From Baylisascaris procyonis (Eukaryota > Nematoda > Chromadorea > Rhabditida > Ascarididae), in NCBI GenBank assembly GCA_037389465.1, contig JAZARR010000187.1:1364001-1428000 (forward strand): a stretch of DNA of 64,000 nucleotides, written 5' to 3'. Every line of letters starts with the position of its first letter. Positions within the stretch are counted from its first letter, which is position 1. A program made the translations under genes and the position numbers. Below the pieces are notes generated by a model that saw only the letters and a program-made list of their open reading frames with translations, was not told the DNA's origin and searched no databases. Shown here one piece after another: positions 1 to 12,353 of this stretch.

Positions 1-3000
1 GATTTTTTAGAGCGGTATGTTTCTTGTATACTGAAGCCGTCAGATGTATAGGATCTGTCCGTGCGGAAGGTTGCCTTAAGCTTTTTCTTTCACTGAATCC
101 TGGATTATCTTCCTTATCCGGGATAGACGTATTTCTCGTAATTTCTTGACGATCTCTCACGGTCGTTGTGGAGTCAGATTGATCCGGCTGTTGTTGGATA
201 AAGGAGAGATGTAACGAAGCAGCATTTGGATGCTTGAAAAGAAAAACATTTTCAAATTTGCTGCGATCATTGCTTCCTGAATCAGGTAGCTTCGAGAGTT
301 CTTCACCTTTGACGTTTGTATCAGCAGATTCTGAATTATGATGAGAATCAGTAGATTGGTAAGAGTTCTTTACAGCATTTCCGAATGAATTTGAAAGATG
401 CCGGCTGATATCAGTTGAGTGCTGATCATCCAGGTTATCAATGGGATCATCTATTGTAGTTGGCTTATGAAATGAGCTCAATTTCGCATTCGAACTTTCT
501 AAATTCGCATCGGATTTGCTATCATCGATCATCTTCAATTTCTTCTTAGATGATTTTGTTAGTGCTTTACGTTTCATTTTTTGCTCCATTAAAATCGCCA
601 TCAGTCTATCAAGAAATGTTGCGAATTGATCGTATCGTTTATTTAAATTCTCAATAATTTTCTTTCTTCGTGATTTTCTTATGCTTTTATTTGTATCGAT
701 CGATGAATGTGGATATAATGAATTCGTTCGAATAATCTGAAAAATTCAAACTGAAAAATTTTTGATGAAAAATTTCCTATCCTATTACCGCATTTTGCAT
801 TTACAACTTCATATTCCTCAGTGCAGTGACTTTTGAATTATGAATTACCGTAATTACCGTAAAGGTACCGTAAGATATAAAGGTGTAGATATCTCCAAGC
901 AATCAACCCATCCTCTTCTCTCTTTCTCTGCTAATCATTTTTCGAATCTCAGCTATGCCAATATTATAAGCAAAAAAAGAGGGAAGGGGAAGAGAGGAAG
1001 GGGATGGGTTAGAGCTCTACGCATAAGTTATGCAAAATTATGTGATAGGAGGCGTAATGCATGTAACAGTTGTACAAAGTGGCATGAACCGTCGTATTTA
1101 TATTCGCCTTCAAGCAATCCACTATCATATTTGCTTTCAATAAATATATCGCCTTTTTGAAATATTTTCTTAATCCTTTTCTATCTCTAATTCTCTCATT
1201 TAATCGTTAACACTTGTCTTGAATTTCTTTCTTATTCACAATAAAATTGCGAAATTACTTACAGTTTTATTGCGAAATTTTGATAATCCATTATCGTTAG
1301 TGATATCATTTGGCCATTCAGTTACGATATCTTCAAGTTTTGATGTTACAATCGTATATGCACGAGCATGAAGAGACCTTTAAATAAAAATAATATAAAT
1401 TCGGAAATTTTAAAAAAAAGTAACAATTTTTTGTGACGAAGAAATTTTGAAATGGTGCTTGCATTGAGTACAATTTAGTGATAATATTTTTTTTTCACAA
1501 GAAGGAATTTGCATGAAATAAATCACATCCTTGATTGATGAGATGAAAATAAAACTTTTCTAAAGCTTCGAATTAAATCTATATTTTATTTTTGTTGCAC
1601 ATTTGCTGTAGTTTTTGCTTTAGTCTTATTATCTTTTTTTGTACTATGAAATTAAAGGTCGGAAAAAAACATTGAATAAAAGAAATAAATCAAAAACAAA
1701 GAATTCAAATATTTTCGAAGAAATTAATTGAAAAACGGATGGAGAATTTGAAATTGAAACATCAAGAATGAAAAATTTAACAAAACGAAATAAATTTAAT
1801 TCAAAAGATATTTCATTGATATATTCAAACGACAATCGTTTCATTAAGTACCTCTAAATATTTTTTTACAAAAAATTAATATTAATTAATTAAAATAATT
1901 AAATAACGAATTGAAAGGTGACTTACTTTTCGGTATTATTATTTAGAGAGAGAATATTACGCAATTTAGTTCTACATTCAATTGTTCGCCTGCTTATTTG
2001 CATATGTTTTTGCTTCACTTCGTTTGTTATTTGCTTTCGACTCATTATTCTCTCACAACTGCAATTATATAATTATAACCTTTGAAATATCGAAAGTGAA
2101 TCTCTCATATTTGAAAGATCTAACATTTTATTTAATTTCTATAATTATATTCAATTTCAATACTATGATCGAAATTTGAAGCGATTATGCAAATTAAAAC
2201 GGAATAAAAATATAAAAATAGATTTGAAAAACATTGATTTAAATAAAGCAGATGATTTGTGAGGGCTGAAAAAATAAGAAATAAAATTAAACACTTTTTT
2301 TGATATAAATTTCATTGGACGAATTGATTATGACGAAAAAAACTTATAAAATATATATACTTGGTATAATAGAGCTATGACTCCGAATTATTGCTTTATA
2401 AAACGAATATATATGAGAGGAAGAATTTTCACATAGAAATTTAAGATTCTTCATTAGTTTGATTCTAAAAATAAAAGCGAAATTTTAAATTTAATTTCAG
2501 GCCTTCAAAAAGATACTTTTTGAAGGCCTGAAAAGAGAATAAATGTGCAGAGGGTTTCGATTATCGAAAAATTTTGAAATTATAAAGTTTAAATTGTTGA
2601 ATAGATTTTCTAGATAATAACTTAAATTGCTAAGATTGAATAAAATATGCAAATTTTTCTATAAATATAAATTTACGTATTTCTACTTGAATTTTTTTAT
2701 AAAATGATGAACTTACTGTCTTGCTGCCGGGCAACATAACTTGATTTGATCGCATCGTATTTTAATGTTGGCAATTGATTGCCGGCATCCAGTTGCTCTT
2801 GACGATATTTCATCTACTGCAGTTCGTCCAGAAGTTCGACATTTAGCCACCTGATCGAAACTTGAGGATAGTTTAGATATTTTCCCAGAATATCCAGAAA
2901 TTTCTCGACAAGTTAGGTCAAGTTCAAAGTTCGGCTGTTTTCATTTGGCTTCAATTTCAACTTTATTTACCGGAAATTCTTCGAGCCCTTCGAAATAAGC

Positions 3001-5195
3001 GTTTGCTAAACGGAATAAAAGCTTGAGAGAGTGGGATGCATTCTCAGCTTCAGCTTGAAAAGAGGATCAAAGGAGATGCGAATATTGTTGAAATGATAAC
3101 AAAAAAATGACTGGCTAATTCTCATCCTATTTAGTACAAAAAATTTTTTTTAGTTTTCTGCTCATTAATAAATAACACTTGTTAATTATAGTTATTGCAA
3201 TAAACCTGTTAACTATTGCTCAGGTAGTTATATTCGGCATTTTTAGATAATAGAAAATACTTAGTTTCCCATTTAAAAAAATGTGCATAGAAAACTTCTT
3301 GGATGCATAATTTAATTGCATCTTTTTAACAAAAAGTTGTGTTATGCTAACATCGGACGTGTTAAGTCTAACAACATAACGTGTTATTGCAGCTAGGAGT
3401 CTAACAACATAACGTGTTATTGCAGCTTGGTAGCAAGCAAAAATATTGCAATAACTGCTTCGCCTAATGACTGCTAATAGATCAGCGGGATTTCAAGTCA
3501 CTCATTATGTCATATAGCTGTCATACCTGTCATATAAAATATCACTAAATAACACCGGAAAAGCTGCCTAGATAACAAATAAGCGGAAGAAAACTGAGAA
3601 AAAGATTCTATGCTTTATTTTTCTTTAATGATTCCCAACTCGAAACTGTCGGATAAATAGACAGACACAAATATGCATATTCCTAGACATGACGTCACCA
3701 TAGTGTGCATCGCAAATGCAAACTCATGGAAATGCATAAAGTGCATTACCGGTAACTCAAGGCCGTTGTTCTCATCTTTATCTGTCAACAAGCTTTCTCG
3801 GCCAATACATATGGCCAAATCGGTTTCGCGTTCTTTCAATAACATTTGTAGTTCCCTGAAATTATTCAACAAAATAAATCAAGTTCTATATTTACCTGAT
3901 GAGAGATGGATTACTAACAGGAAACTGATTTCTTTAAATATATTAGTGGCATATTTTAGGATGGAGACGCTCATCGATATATGTAAACCGTTTCAAAGGT
4001 GAAAAATAGAAGAAAAAAAAAACAATAATTCGTACATTTAATATACATTTTAGCATACGGTAAAAACAAACATTTTTATGAATAATCCCAAATTTTTTTT
4101 GCATAAATTTCAAATGCCAATTAATATAAGCGAATTATTTCTGTTAAGATCAAATATATCACCTCTGAAATATTTGTGAGAAAAAAAAATTACATAATGA
4201 AATTTTAAAAAAAATGAGGAAAAAAAAGAATTTCTCTAACCAAAAATTATCATTCAACGAACAACTTTCACCAGTGATTTTTCGTGCTCTTTCGTTGCAT
4301 TTATGATGTATCGAGGATATACGTGAACGACACGCCAAATAGTCAGCACAAAAGAGAGCCGTTTTCTGAAGGTGATGCCATATAATTTAAAACGAATAAA
4401 TAAAAAATATAAATAAATAATTCATATTTCAATTTTATTTTCTTTGATTTCTATGATTTCTAAGCCTTATTTTTGATAAAGAATATAATATGAAGTCTAT
4501 TAATGAAAATAACGACAGCTCTAAAACAAGTACAACATAGAAGATCTGCGAACGAATTTTAGTTGAAACAATGGTATTGTTGATGCGTTATAAAGTACCA
4601 TTTAGCGTCTTAAAATGACGAAACGCTTCAATTCATGCCAAAAGGGATTTTGCGAGGATTAATTTTAGTACATCCAGTTGAAATATGCCTTTGAATCAAT
4701 TGACTATATCATATTCGGGACTGAAAATTGTGAAATACAAAATCATCGCCAATTTTTTTTTTTTCATAAATTAAAGTCACATTGTAAAATATAGAATTAG
4801 CGCTTATGATGCTTTGGAATTTTTAAATATCAAATAATTTATCAGTTAGCAAAAAGAAATGATAAAATAGGATTTCAAACCGGAAAAAAAGATTTGCTAA
4901 TAAAATTAAAATTTCACTCGCAAACGGTAAATTTTCTTTTTCGCTTTCTCAACGATAAAAAAATAAATTGTTGAAAAAAAATTTTTTTTTTGGTATTTCG
5001 AAAAAAATTTCTCGAAAATAACGTACAACGATTGCAATATAGTATACATTTTCTTACTGTATACAGTCTAGTATTTACAGTTTTTCTTAGCGTATATAAA
5101 TGATTAATTAAATGCTCACATACCTCGGCATTGATGATCGCACTAACACTGAGGAGGCCAATCACTATAATTAGAGATGAGAATTTTCCATTCAT
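1..5195 (-). CDS. Unrecognised gene, 5' part: signal peptide, Cys-rich region and long hydrophilic exon (runs off the left edge)
   Basis: The model joins seven exons in phase: 5195-5124, 4365-4241, 3855-3750, 3042-2971, 2934-2717, 1377-1263 and 736-1 (still open at the edge), giving at least 481 residues. The start MNGKFSSLIIVIGLLSVS is a typical signal peptide. Cysteines follow (CADYLACRSR, about residues 30-39; KCRTSG and KLCCPAARQ later). The last exon is 245 codons without a stop, rich in Ser, Asp, Asn and Lys, with a basic patch (RKSRRKKIIENLNKRYDQF). In this AT-rich DNA so long an open frame is strong coding evidence. The weakest points are the 3042 acceptor (a GAG|AAT site; an acceptor at 3053 would be out of phase) and the very short 36-base intron after 2971. 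The early exons could be a separate secreted-protein gene. I do not recognise the family. Confidence 0.6.
2495..2533. repeat. Perfect 18-bp inverted repeat with a 3-base loop
   Basis: Arms at 2495-2512 and 2516-2533 are exact reverse complements around the loop ATA, centred on AGGCCTTCAAAAAG. It lies inside the intron between the 2934-2717 and 1377-1263 exons of the left-edge gene. No T-run makes it look like a terminator. Confidence 0.9.
3365..3427. repeat. Tandem duplication, 30-bp unit at 33-bp spacing
   Basis: Two identical 30-base copies (3365-3394 and 3398-3427), each ending in ATTGCAGCT, lie in an intron of the left-edge gene. The lack of divergence suggests recent duplication. Confidence 0.9.
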
Positions 5196-7169
5196 CGTAA
5201 TATCGATCTGATCGTTTGCCAATAAAATCAATCAATAATATAGTAGTGCGCAATCTACAATTGAAACGCCGTTGATCATAATCGCATTCAAAAAAAAAGA
5301 AAAACAAAAAAGAAAAAAAAAACGTTTGAGGCTCACTCTAGTTTATTAACTCGAACGATGCCGATTTTAGAAGTTTTAATGCGCCGATATTCCATTTTTT
5401 ACATAATTAGCGAATACAGAGAAAATTTTTGCATATTTATTCGAAATTTACATATTAGACGGCGATTATGCATAGAATCACATTTACGCATATGAATATA
5501 CAAATGAGTGAGACTATTCTCACTCATAAGAATGTATCTATGTATGGGACAACGCTTATACGCTAATAAGGCCGCTTCCAAAAGAAAGGATATAAGATAA
5601 GGCGACTTAAGGAAAAGATTCCTGAAGCAATCGACGAAACAATATTTAGAAAGGATGACTGATTTATGCGATTATCGATTAGATCATTTCAAAAGTTTTT
5701 TTTTTTAATTTTCTATAAAATATACTTAAAAATAAATTTCGCGCATTATTCAAATAACTAATGCGAAATTCCTCTGAAATTTTCGTAAATTTTCAACAAT
5801 ATAGCATTCATTGTGACCGCATTTTTTTTTGTTGTTGTTGAATAGATCTGAAATTATTCGATTTAGACGGAGATAAAGTGATGTGAGACGATAAACGATG
5901 CTTCAAAGATTGTGCTACAGGGTAGCAATAATGAATTGTTTTTCAATTGGTTTTTTGTTCGAAAAACGAAAAAGAAACTGTTAGTGAATTCGACTTCAAA
6001 AGCGTCAAAAATTAAAGGGAATATTTACAGATTAATTTATTTCTTCCTTGGAAAATAAATATTTTATTACAAAAATAAAAAAATTTATTATTTTATTACT
6101 ATGAGGGATATTTAATGTAAGAGTGCTCTTATTTTTCGCGCATAAAGTAATAAATTATTTTTGAATGATTTCCATTTTCATAAATATAATTCAATATTGC
6201 AACAATAAAATTCGGATTTATTAAATTGATTTATTAATGTTTTATAGTTGAAACGGCAAGCTTAAAGTTCAAGTTCAAGCTCAAGTTGAAGCTAAAGCTG
6301 GAGCTAAAGACCAATTTATCTATAGCAATAAAGATTCGAAAAATGATTGATGAATAAAAATTGAACGCATGAAATTGTGAACGCGTCATCATATGCAATG
6401 GATTGCGTGCAAATAATTTTTTTTTTCCGAAGCATGTCCCATATTCATTCATGCGAAATTAAATTACATTTGAGGAATGTATTTGTGCGGCATTGTAAAA
6501 TTATACCTTGAATGTCGCCCCATTCTCGAAAATAAAAAACGAAAGCAAATAGTACTGGCATTACTCCAAAAAAAACCTCTATTCTCTCTCTCTCTCTCCC
6601 TCTCTATGATTCCTCTCTCATTCGTCACTCTTTCCCTCTGTTTTTTGCAGAATCTTTTCGGAAGGAAATCCTTTGCGTGTTGTTCAAGAAAGTGAAAGAG
6701 TCACATAGTCTCATAAATCTAAAATACGAAAGCTTAGGGAATTTCTCATATCTCTATATATGACAGCATTTCACTAGCTTATTGCCGCAAATCTTTAAAT
6801 TATAAGAACACTAAAATGGAAAATACTCATCAAATATAATCAAGCGATCACTGTGTTGATTATTGAATATTTATTTGCTTATAAATAAATTCATATTGAA
6901 AGATATTAATCGCAGCACCATTAAACTGAAATTTGTGTAATAAATACGGCAGAACGATTGAACAATAGAAGTTTCTTTTTTTTAATATTCCATTATATAT
7001 AATAATTTAAAACAAATATAATATAATAATATATAAAATATAATCGAATTGAACAATTGAACAATAATATATAAAATCGAATTATTTTATAAAATATGGG
7101 TTGGAAAAGATAGCACAATTATATAATCAATCCAATGAGTAGAAAAAGAACGTTAAAAAATCTTCACTA
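5196..7169. other. Intergenic stretch, no gene seen
   Basis: This is AT-rich DNA with long A/T runs. A hexamer-like purine series (variants of AAGTTCAAG/AAGCTAAAG) lies near 6255-6310 and a (TC)n run at about 6580-6606. Reading frames on both strands are short and of low complexity. The sequence just upstream of 5195 should hold the promoter or trans-splice site of the left-edge gene; ATCAG lies about 12 bases before its ATG. Confidence 0.5.
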
Positions 7170-7290
7170 TTAGAAATGAGGATCTTTTTGACACCGATAC
7201 GATGCTCTTATCTCAATTACAATCGGGTCAACTTGGGCGGGCACTTTGCAAACTAATTTCTTCTTCAATCCACCAATGGAAAATCTTTCG
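7170..7290 (-). CDS. Possible terminal exon, unresolved gene
   Basis: A minus-strand frame of about 38 codons ends in TAA at 7170 and reads like protein (LVCKVPAQVDPIVIEIRASY, then RCQKDPHF). No convincing acceptor was found: the nearest are a weak GAAAG and a TTAG site within 7240-7290. Together with the open frame at 7720-7847 on the same strand and the pieces at 8592 and 9043, it may belong to one minus-strand gene that I could not assemble. Open frames of this length also occur by chance here. Confidence 0.25.
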
Positions 7291-8591
7291 ATATGTTTAT
7301 TTTATTCAAGAGTAGATCAATTGAATCGTTAGCCCAATTGGCCCAATTGAACAGCATCGTTAGATCAATTTGATTATTTATTCATTGCTATGCGGAAGTT
7401 GTCGATTTCGACGATGAAAAAAAAAACTTGGTTTTTCCTTTATAATGAAAGATATAGTAGAAAATAAGAAACAAATAAAAAAAAAAAATCAGTTGTACAT
7501 CTATGTTCATATATTTTCGTCCACAAACGTTTTGCCCATATATCAAACGAAAGAGCTATTTTATATGCCTAATTTTTTTTAATGAGTAACCATTTCGTTG
7601 GGCACCCTTTACGGCATATAAATAGAAACAATTTAAGATATATAAAACCTAAATTTAAATATAAAATAAATATAAAGGTAAAATAAATATAAACATAAAA
7701 TAAATATAAATCCATATAAGCAGTAAATAATGAATCGAACATTAGTCGGGCTATATTGGATGAAACATTCGAGCCGAAGTATTTCTGGATGAACACAATC
7801 GTCGAAGAGGGTGGCTGGACGGTGTTGGTCAGTCTCTGAATGGTCAACTACATGAATCTAAACTGGTCTCCTGCGTTGACCACATACTTCAAATAATTAC
7901 CCTCTCTTTCATGAGTGAATTTCTTTGGCACTCTTCTCTGATTCGTGTTCGGTTGTGAGCTATTAATGTGACAAAAACAATTCCATCACATTTAATCATT
8001 GCACGCAGCAATAACTTTCATTGACACTTTCAATGACGTTGTTTAATGGTTGAAAAAAATGACGAAATCTGTTTAAAAAAATTCACTTCAATGCGGACGA
8101 AATAATTCCGTTTTAGACTCATAAAATATAAGGCAAAAAAACATTTTTTTCGAACGAAAGAGATATGACAATTGGCAAATCCTGAACGCAAAGATCCGTT
8201 GAACAGATAAAATCCTGAAGCACATAAGAGCTGTTGAAAATCTTTCACGATTATTAAGACGCAACGGATCCTCTAATATAACTGACAACTTATAGATTTT
8301 CTAAGGATATTGGGAGATAACGGATTTTCTGGATGGGATTTTGTGATAAGGAATGAATATGATGCTGATGTTGAGATATGAAAGTTTTCAAGTGTAGAAT
8401 ACGCACTATTGAAGAAATTTAGATGAAAAATAAGCCATTTGAAGTGAACACACAAGTTTGTGCGATAAAGAAAAGATAAATCAGTCAAAACCACATTCAC
8501 AATTCGCAGTTAATTAATCTAAATCCGTTATTTTTTGACGACCTTACAGAATATTCCTATGCAATAACCGCTTGACTAGACGAATAAGTGC

Positions 8592-8708
8592 TCAACAGAG
8601 ATCATTATCCATAAAGACATGCAAGGCTAAATGCTGATATATCATCGCATCAAAAAAGTTCACGTAAAATTTAGATGGAGAGATTTCGTTAATCTCAAGC
8701 CGATTCGC
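8592..8708 (-). CDS. Exon-like segment resembling a Tudor-domain strand
   Basis: A minus-strand frame of 39 codons includes RLEINEISPSKFYVNFF. The pattern hydrophobic-x-E-I-S-P-S-x-F-Y-V resembles the first strands of Tudor domains in germ-granule proteins, where an SPS-x-FYV motif is common. A GAG precedes codon 1, but the stop at TGA (8592) means that either the exon ends earlier (a GT follows CTC-T) or this is the terminus. A short in-phase piece at 9043-9087 (acceptor GTCAG, donor ACA|GTAATA) could be an upstream exon. The family suggestion rests on this motif alone. Confidence 0.3.
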   Translation of the reverse strand, partial: ANRLEINEISPSKFYVNFFDAMIYQHLALHVFMDNDLC

Positions 8709-9042
8709 CTCATAACATTGCCCCCCAATAATATATCACTTAAATCCTTATTCAACTCTCTTTTTAATATTACAAACCTTATATTTTAATGGATTTTTAT
8801 TCGAGATACACAATAGATTCTCAAAAAAAAAAGAAAAAGAAAAAAATCGCTCCGGAAAAGGCGCTCAGAAAAATTTCAGGATATTTTACTGAAGACTAAC
8901 ACTGATCTCCCATTTCTTCTCGTTCACGAGTCAATATTTTTCGAACTTATGTCAATACTTAAACATCCCTTCCAAAAGTTCGGTGAAGATTGCATAAATA
9001 TTTAAGCTATGCATTATACAATGCATATCAGTGCATTATTAC

Positions 9043-9087
9043 TGTCCGGTGGCGCAAATGTCTATCTCGAAAATATTCCCAGACATG
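9043..9087 (-). CDS. Possible small exon (45 bases) upstream of the Tudor-like segment
   Basis: It is bounded by a TGTCAG acceptor and an ACA|GTAATA donor and is GC-richer than its surroundings. One frame reads HVWEYFRDRHLRHRT. Another begins with ATG one base after the acceptor (MSGNIFEIDICATG), which would fit a trans-spliced first exon. Both are open, so the phase is undecided. Confidence 0.22.
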
Positions 9088-11090
9088 CTGACATTACGTT
9101 TGCATTAACTAGCTTTCCAAAATAGGCTGAACCACGATTTCAATTTCTCAAGAAGCAATTCCCATTTCGACGTTAAAAGAGCGAGAAAATAAATTGAATA
9201 TATTATAAAATTCAGCGCAAAATTATCCAAAAATTTTAAAATTTAGATGTCAAATATTTTCCGGCCAAATTACTTCAAAACTTTTCATGCAGTAGGAATT
9301 TAGAATGGAAATTTTTTTTTTAGATATTTGAAAATAATTTCATTCATTTCAGAAATTATTACTGACATCTATGATATGTGTATCAAACGTTATCACAAAG
9401 CATATTTCCACTACGCTATTTTGTGGACAATAATTTCCTTCAAAATGTCCATTTTAACTTTCTCGACGTTGAATAATGATGTAAGGCGTCCCGATATATA
9501 ACATACCACAGTATAAAAATTTTTGCGAAAAATAGTTTAACGCTGAGTCTAAACTCTAAACAAAGATAATGGGGCACCCTACTTTCTCGATTCGACGACA
9601 CCTGTCAAAGGTGTCCCTTGTTTTTTTTTTTGTTTTTTTGAAGAAATGTAAAGTTGATTCAAAACGATGAATGTAGATATCTTATCGAATATCGAATAGA
9701 AAGAAAAACAATACATAGTCAATAAAGTGAAGCTGATTATATTTAAAAAAAAATGATTATAACGCACAAAAATGTAACAATAATAACATCGCCAAATGAA
9801 GCGCAGATTTGTAGAACAAATCCTCATAAGTCGTGTGCACTATATGAATGCTAAATACCACGATATCAAAGCATTAAATGATTTCACATTAATTTTCAAA
9901 GATCACTTCCGATCGGAATATTCGATTATATTTGTGATAAATCAGAGACCATCTGAACAGTGTTAGTAAGCCTAGCCAAGAGTGTGCTCTGATATATTAC
10001 AATATAGATTCCCAATTGAAAACACTTTCAATTTCAATAAAAACAAAATCTAACCTATGCATTGTAATTCTAACCGCGAAAAAATCAACTTACAAATACA
10101 TTAAAATGAAAAACAGCATTTACATAGCTGACGGTAGTCAATAAGTAAATTAAGGTAAGTATAAGCGGCCGACAGATTGAAACAAAAAGGTAGGAATACA
10201 ACCAGAGTGTCGAAACAAACGGAATTATTTCATCTTATATTCTAAAGGATCGACTATTTCATCTTATATTCTCTGGCTAAATATCGTCGGTTTAATCAGG
10301 CAACAAAAGAGGTGGAACATGTTCTAGAGAGGAAACAGCTTCAATTAAGTAGAATAAAGCGAATAAAAAAAAAAACACTGCATGATAAACATGAGTGAAA
10401 CACTCACATATGAGAATATACAATTGCTATCTACGAATAGCTAAACAGATAATTTGCATGACGAACATAATATTCTCTACAAAACACTTCACCTCAATTC
10501 GTTTTCTTTAAATTGATGATCTGACGGATAGTTTAAATTGATAATTTAAATTGATAATTGATAATCTTTATCAAAAATTACGGCATAATACAATAACACG
10601 AAAAACATAGTCAAAAATAATTCCACATATAAAATGAAATGCAATCAATAGCATAGAGTTTAATAAATATATTTGCGAGATGAGTAGAATTAAAAAAAAA
10701 TGTTTTTGCACAAAATCTGCACCGCTCATACGGGACTTTTCTCGATGACGCAAAAATATACCACCGGCGTATTTTATAATTTCTAGAGAACCATTAAGCA
10801 TTTGCTACATTCACTATGAAGCCATCATAGGAATCAAAATTTCCCTTTAAGGCGTTTCAGAAGCGTCGCTAAGATTCTCGTCAACAGCATTTAGTAGCTA
10901 AACAATGCGACCGTCACCAATCCATTTATTTTATTCCACCGAATCATAACCTTGAAAGGCACTGTACTTGGGCTTTCCACCAATCAAAAAAATAAATAAA
11001 TAAATAAAAATTCCGCTTTCGACATATTTTCCATTCAAACTTAGAATCTCAAGTTCCTGCTACTTCTTATAACAATAAAACAAAAAGCCC
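9088..11090. other. Unresolved stretch between candidate exons
   Basis: No gene model could be closed here. A minus-strand open frame at 10571-10801 contains a protein-like piece (GGIFLRHREKSRMSGADFVQ) behind an AATGTAG acceptor. A minus-strand hydrophobic frame lies around 10100-10215. An 18-base direct repeat (TATTTCATCTTATATTCT) is at 10226-10243 and 10255-10272. The rest is AT-rich and appears non-coding. Confidence 0.35.
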
Positions 11091-11647
11091 ATAGTCCTAG
11101 AGAGGTCACACAGCTAAACAAACACAAAAGTGATCTTTTAAAGATCCCAAACGTGAATAGATATCGGTAGAGCTAAAACCCTGTGCCTTTAATTCACCTG
11201 TAAGATCTATTCGGAAGGACAAACCAACTACGCCTGTGAACTGCTTGTCGGTAACGGTATCAAGTTGGCTTCCCAATAATCTTACTTTCCCCTTAGTATT
11301 TACAGAATTCAGCACAGATTGTTTCGGATGTAGGGCACAAAACGCTTCACGAAAAGCCAGCCAAGACTCAAGTCTCTACGATATACATTAAAGCCTAATG
11401 AACCTCTTGCCTCGCCTTTAGAGGCGTTGGTGGCTTTGAGGTGGGCTTTTTCTTTTTCGCTGAGAATGGCGGCATTGGTTGCGCAGCGGCTGTTTTCGGT
11501 GACGACGTTTTTGGACCTGCCTATAATAGCAATCCTTAGAAATAACGCAACAACAACAAGTTTTAAAACGGCGACCACTAAGCCCTTATACGATGAATTC
11601 TTTCGAGAAATTTTGCGCCACAATAGTCCTAAGCAGTAGACCTCCAT
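11091..11647. other. GC-rich island with broken open frames, candidate bacterial (Wolbachia-like) insertion
   Basis: Base composition jumps to nearly balanced here and falls back sharply on both sides. Three overlapping long frames exist: minus 11647-11309 (112 codons), minus about 11370-11106 (includes RLESWLAFREAFCALHPKQS and GLSFRIDLTGELKAQGFSS) and plus 11427-11639 (includes SLRMAALVAQRLFSVTTFLD). No intron signals are visible and the frames are interrupted, as in a decayed insert. A 9-base direct repeat ATAGTCCTA lies at 11091-11099 and 11623-11631. I infer a prokaryotic source from composition and protein texture only. Confidence 0.35.
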
Positions 11648-12353
11648 AAAATATTAAAAATTCTCAAATAAAACACCATATTTTATGGAATGTCCCCTGT
11701 GTCCTTTGCCATGCAACTTTTGATCGGAAGAACAACATTAACAAAAACGAAGGTCACCAATCCAATATCATGAATGAGTATGCAATGTTTACCTCTCGAT
11801 TTTCCGGTGTTGTTCCAGCTTGAAGACTGCACCATTTCAAGAATTTTCCCATATAACAGAAACAAATTCGCCCGATTCCATTCATAAAAACGACTCTCAC
11901 GTCAAAAAATATTGCGTCAAACTATTCAGAATTCACTCATAAATTAATAAAACGAACTGAACATTCCACATTGACGCATTAATAAGGAGAAAATAAACCT
12001 TTGCCACCATATAAATATACAAACATGACTCATTCGTATCAAAGCTGTGCAATAACCTTATACCACCATTAGCAGCGTTAACGATTGCAAGGGATGCGTC
12101 AGCATGCATTAAAAATTAGTGCCGACGGGCCTTGAAAATTTTCCATACAACAACCCGGATTCTTGTAAAAATAAAAATAAATTAAAATCGAGGTCACTTT
12201 TTATAAGTGCCGAAAAATTTTCTCCAAATTGCTCGAAGAAATGTCAGCACCAATCACCTTCTAAACTCTTGGTCCATTTAGGTATTTCTCTAAACATTAC
12301 GATTATGGAATAGCTGGAAGGTTTGAAGAACAAATTCTGCGGAATGGTAATGG

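Noticed and set aside
840..1160. 106-codon plus-strand frame
   Set aside because: It lies between two well-supported minus-strand exons of the left-edge gene, contains low-complexity purine stretches and has no splice support.
2495..2533. Rho-independent terminator reading of the perfect hairpin
   Set aside because: The context is a eukaryotic intron and no T-tract follows the stem.
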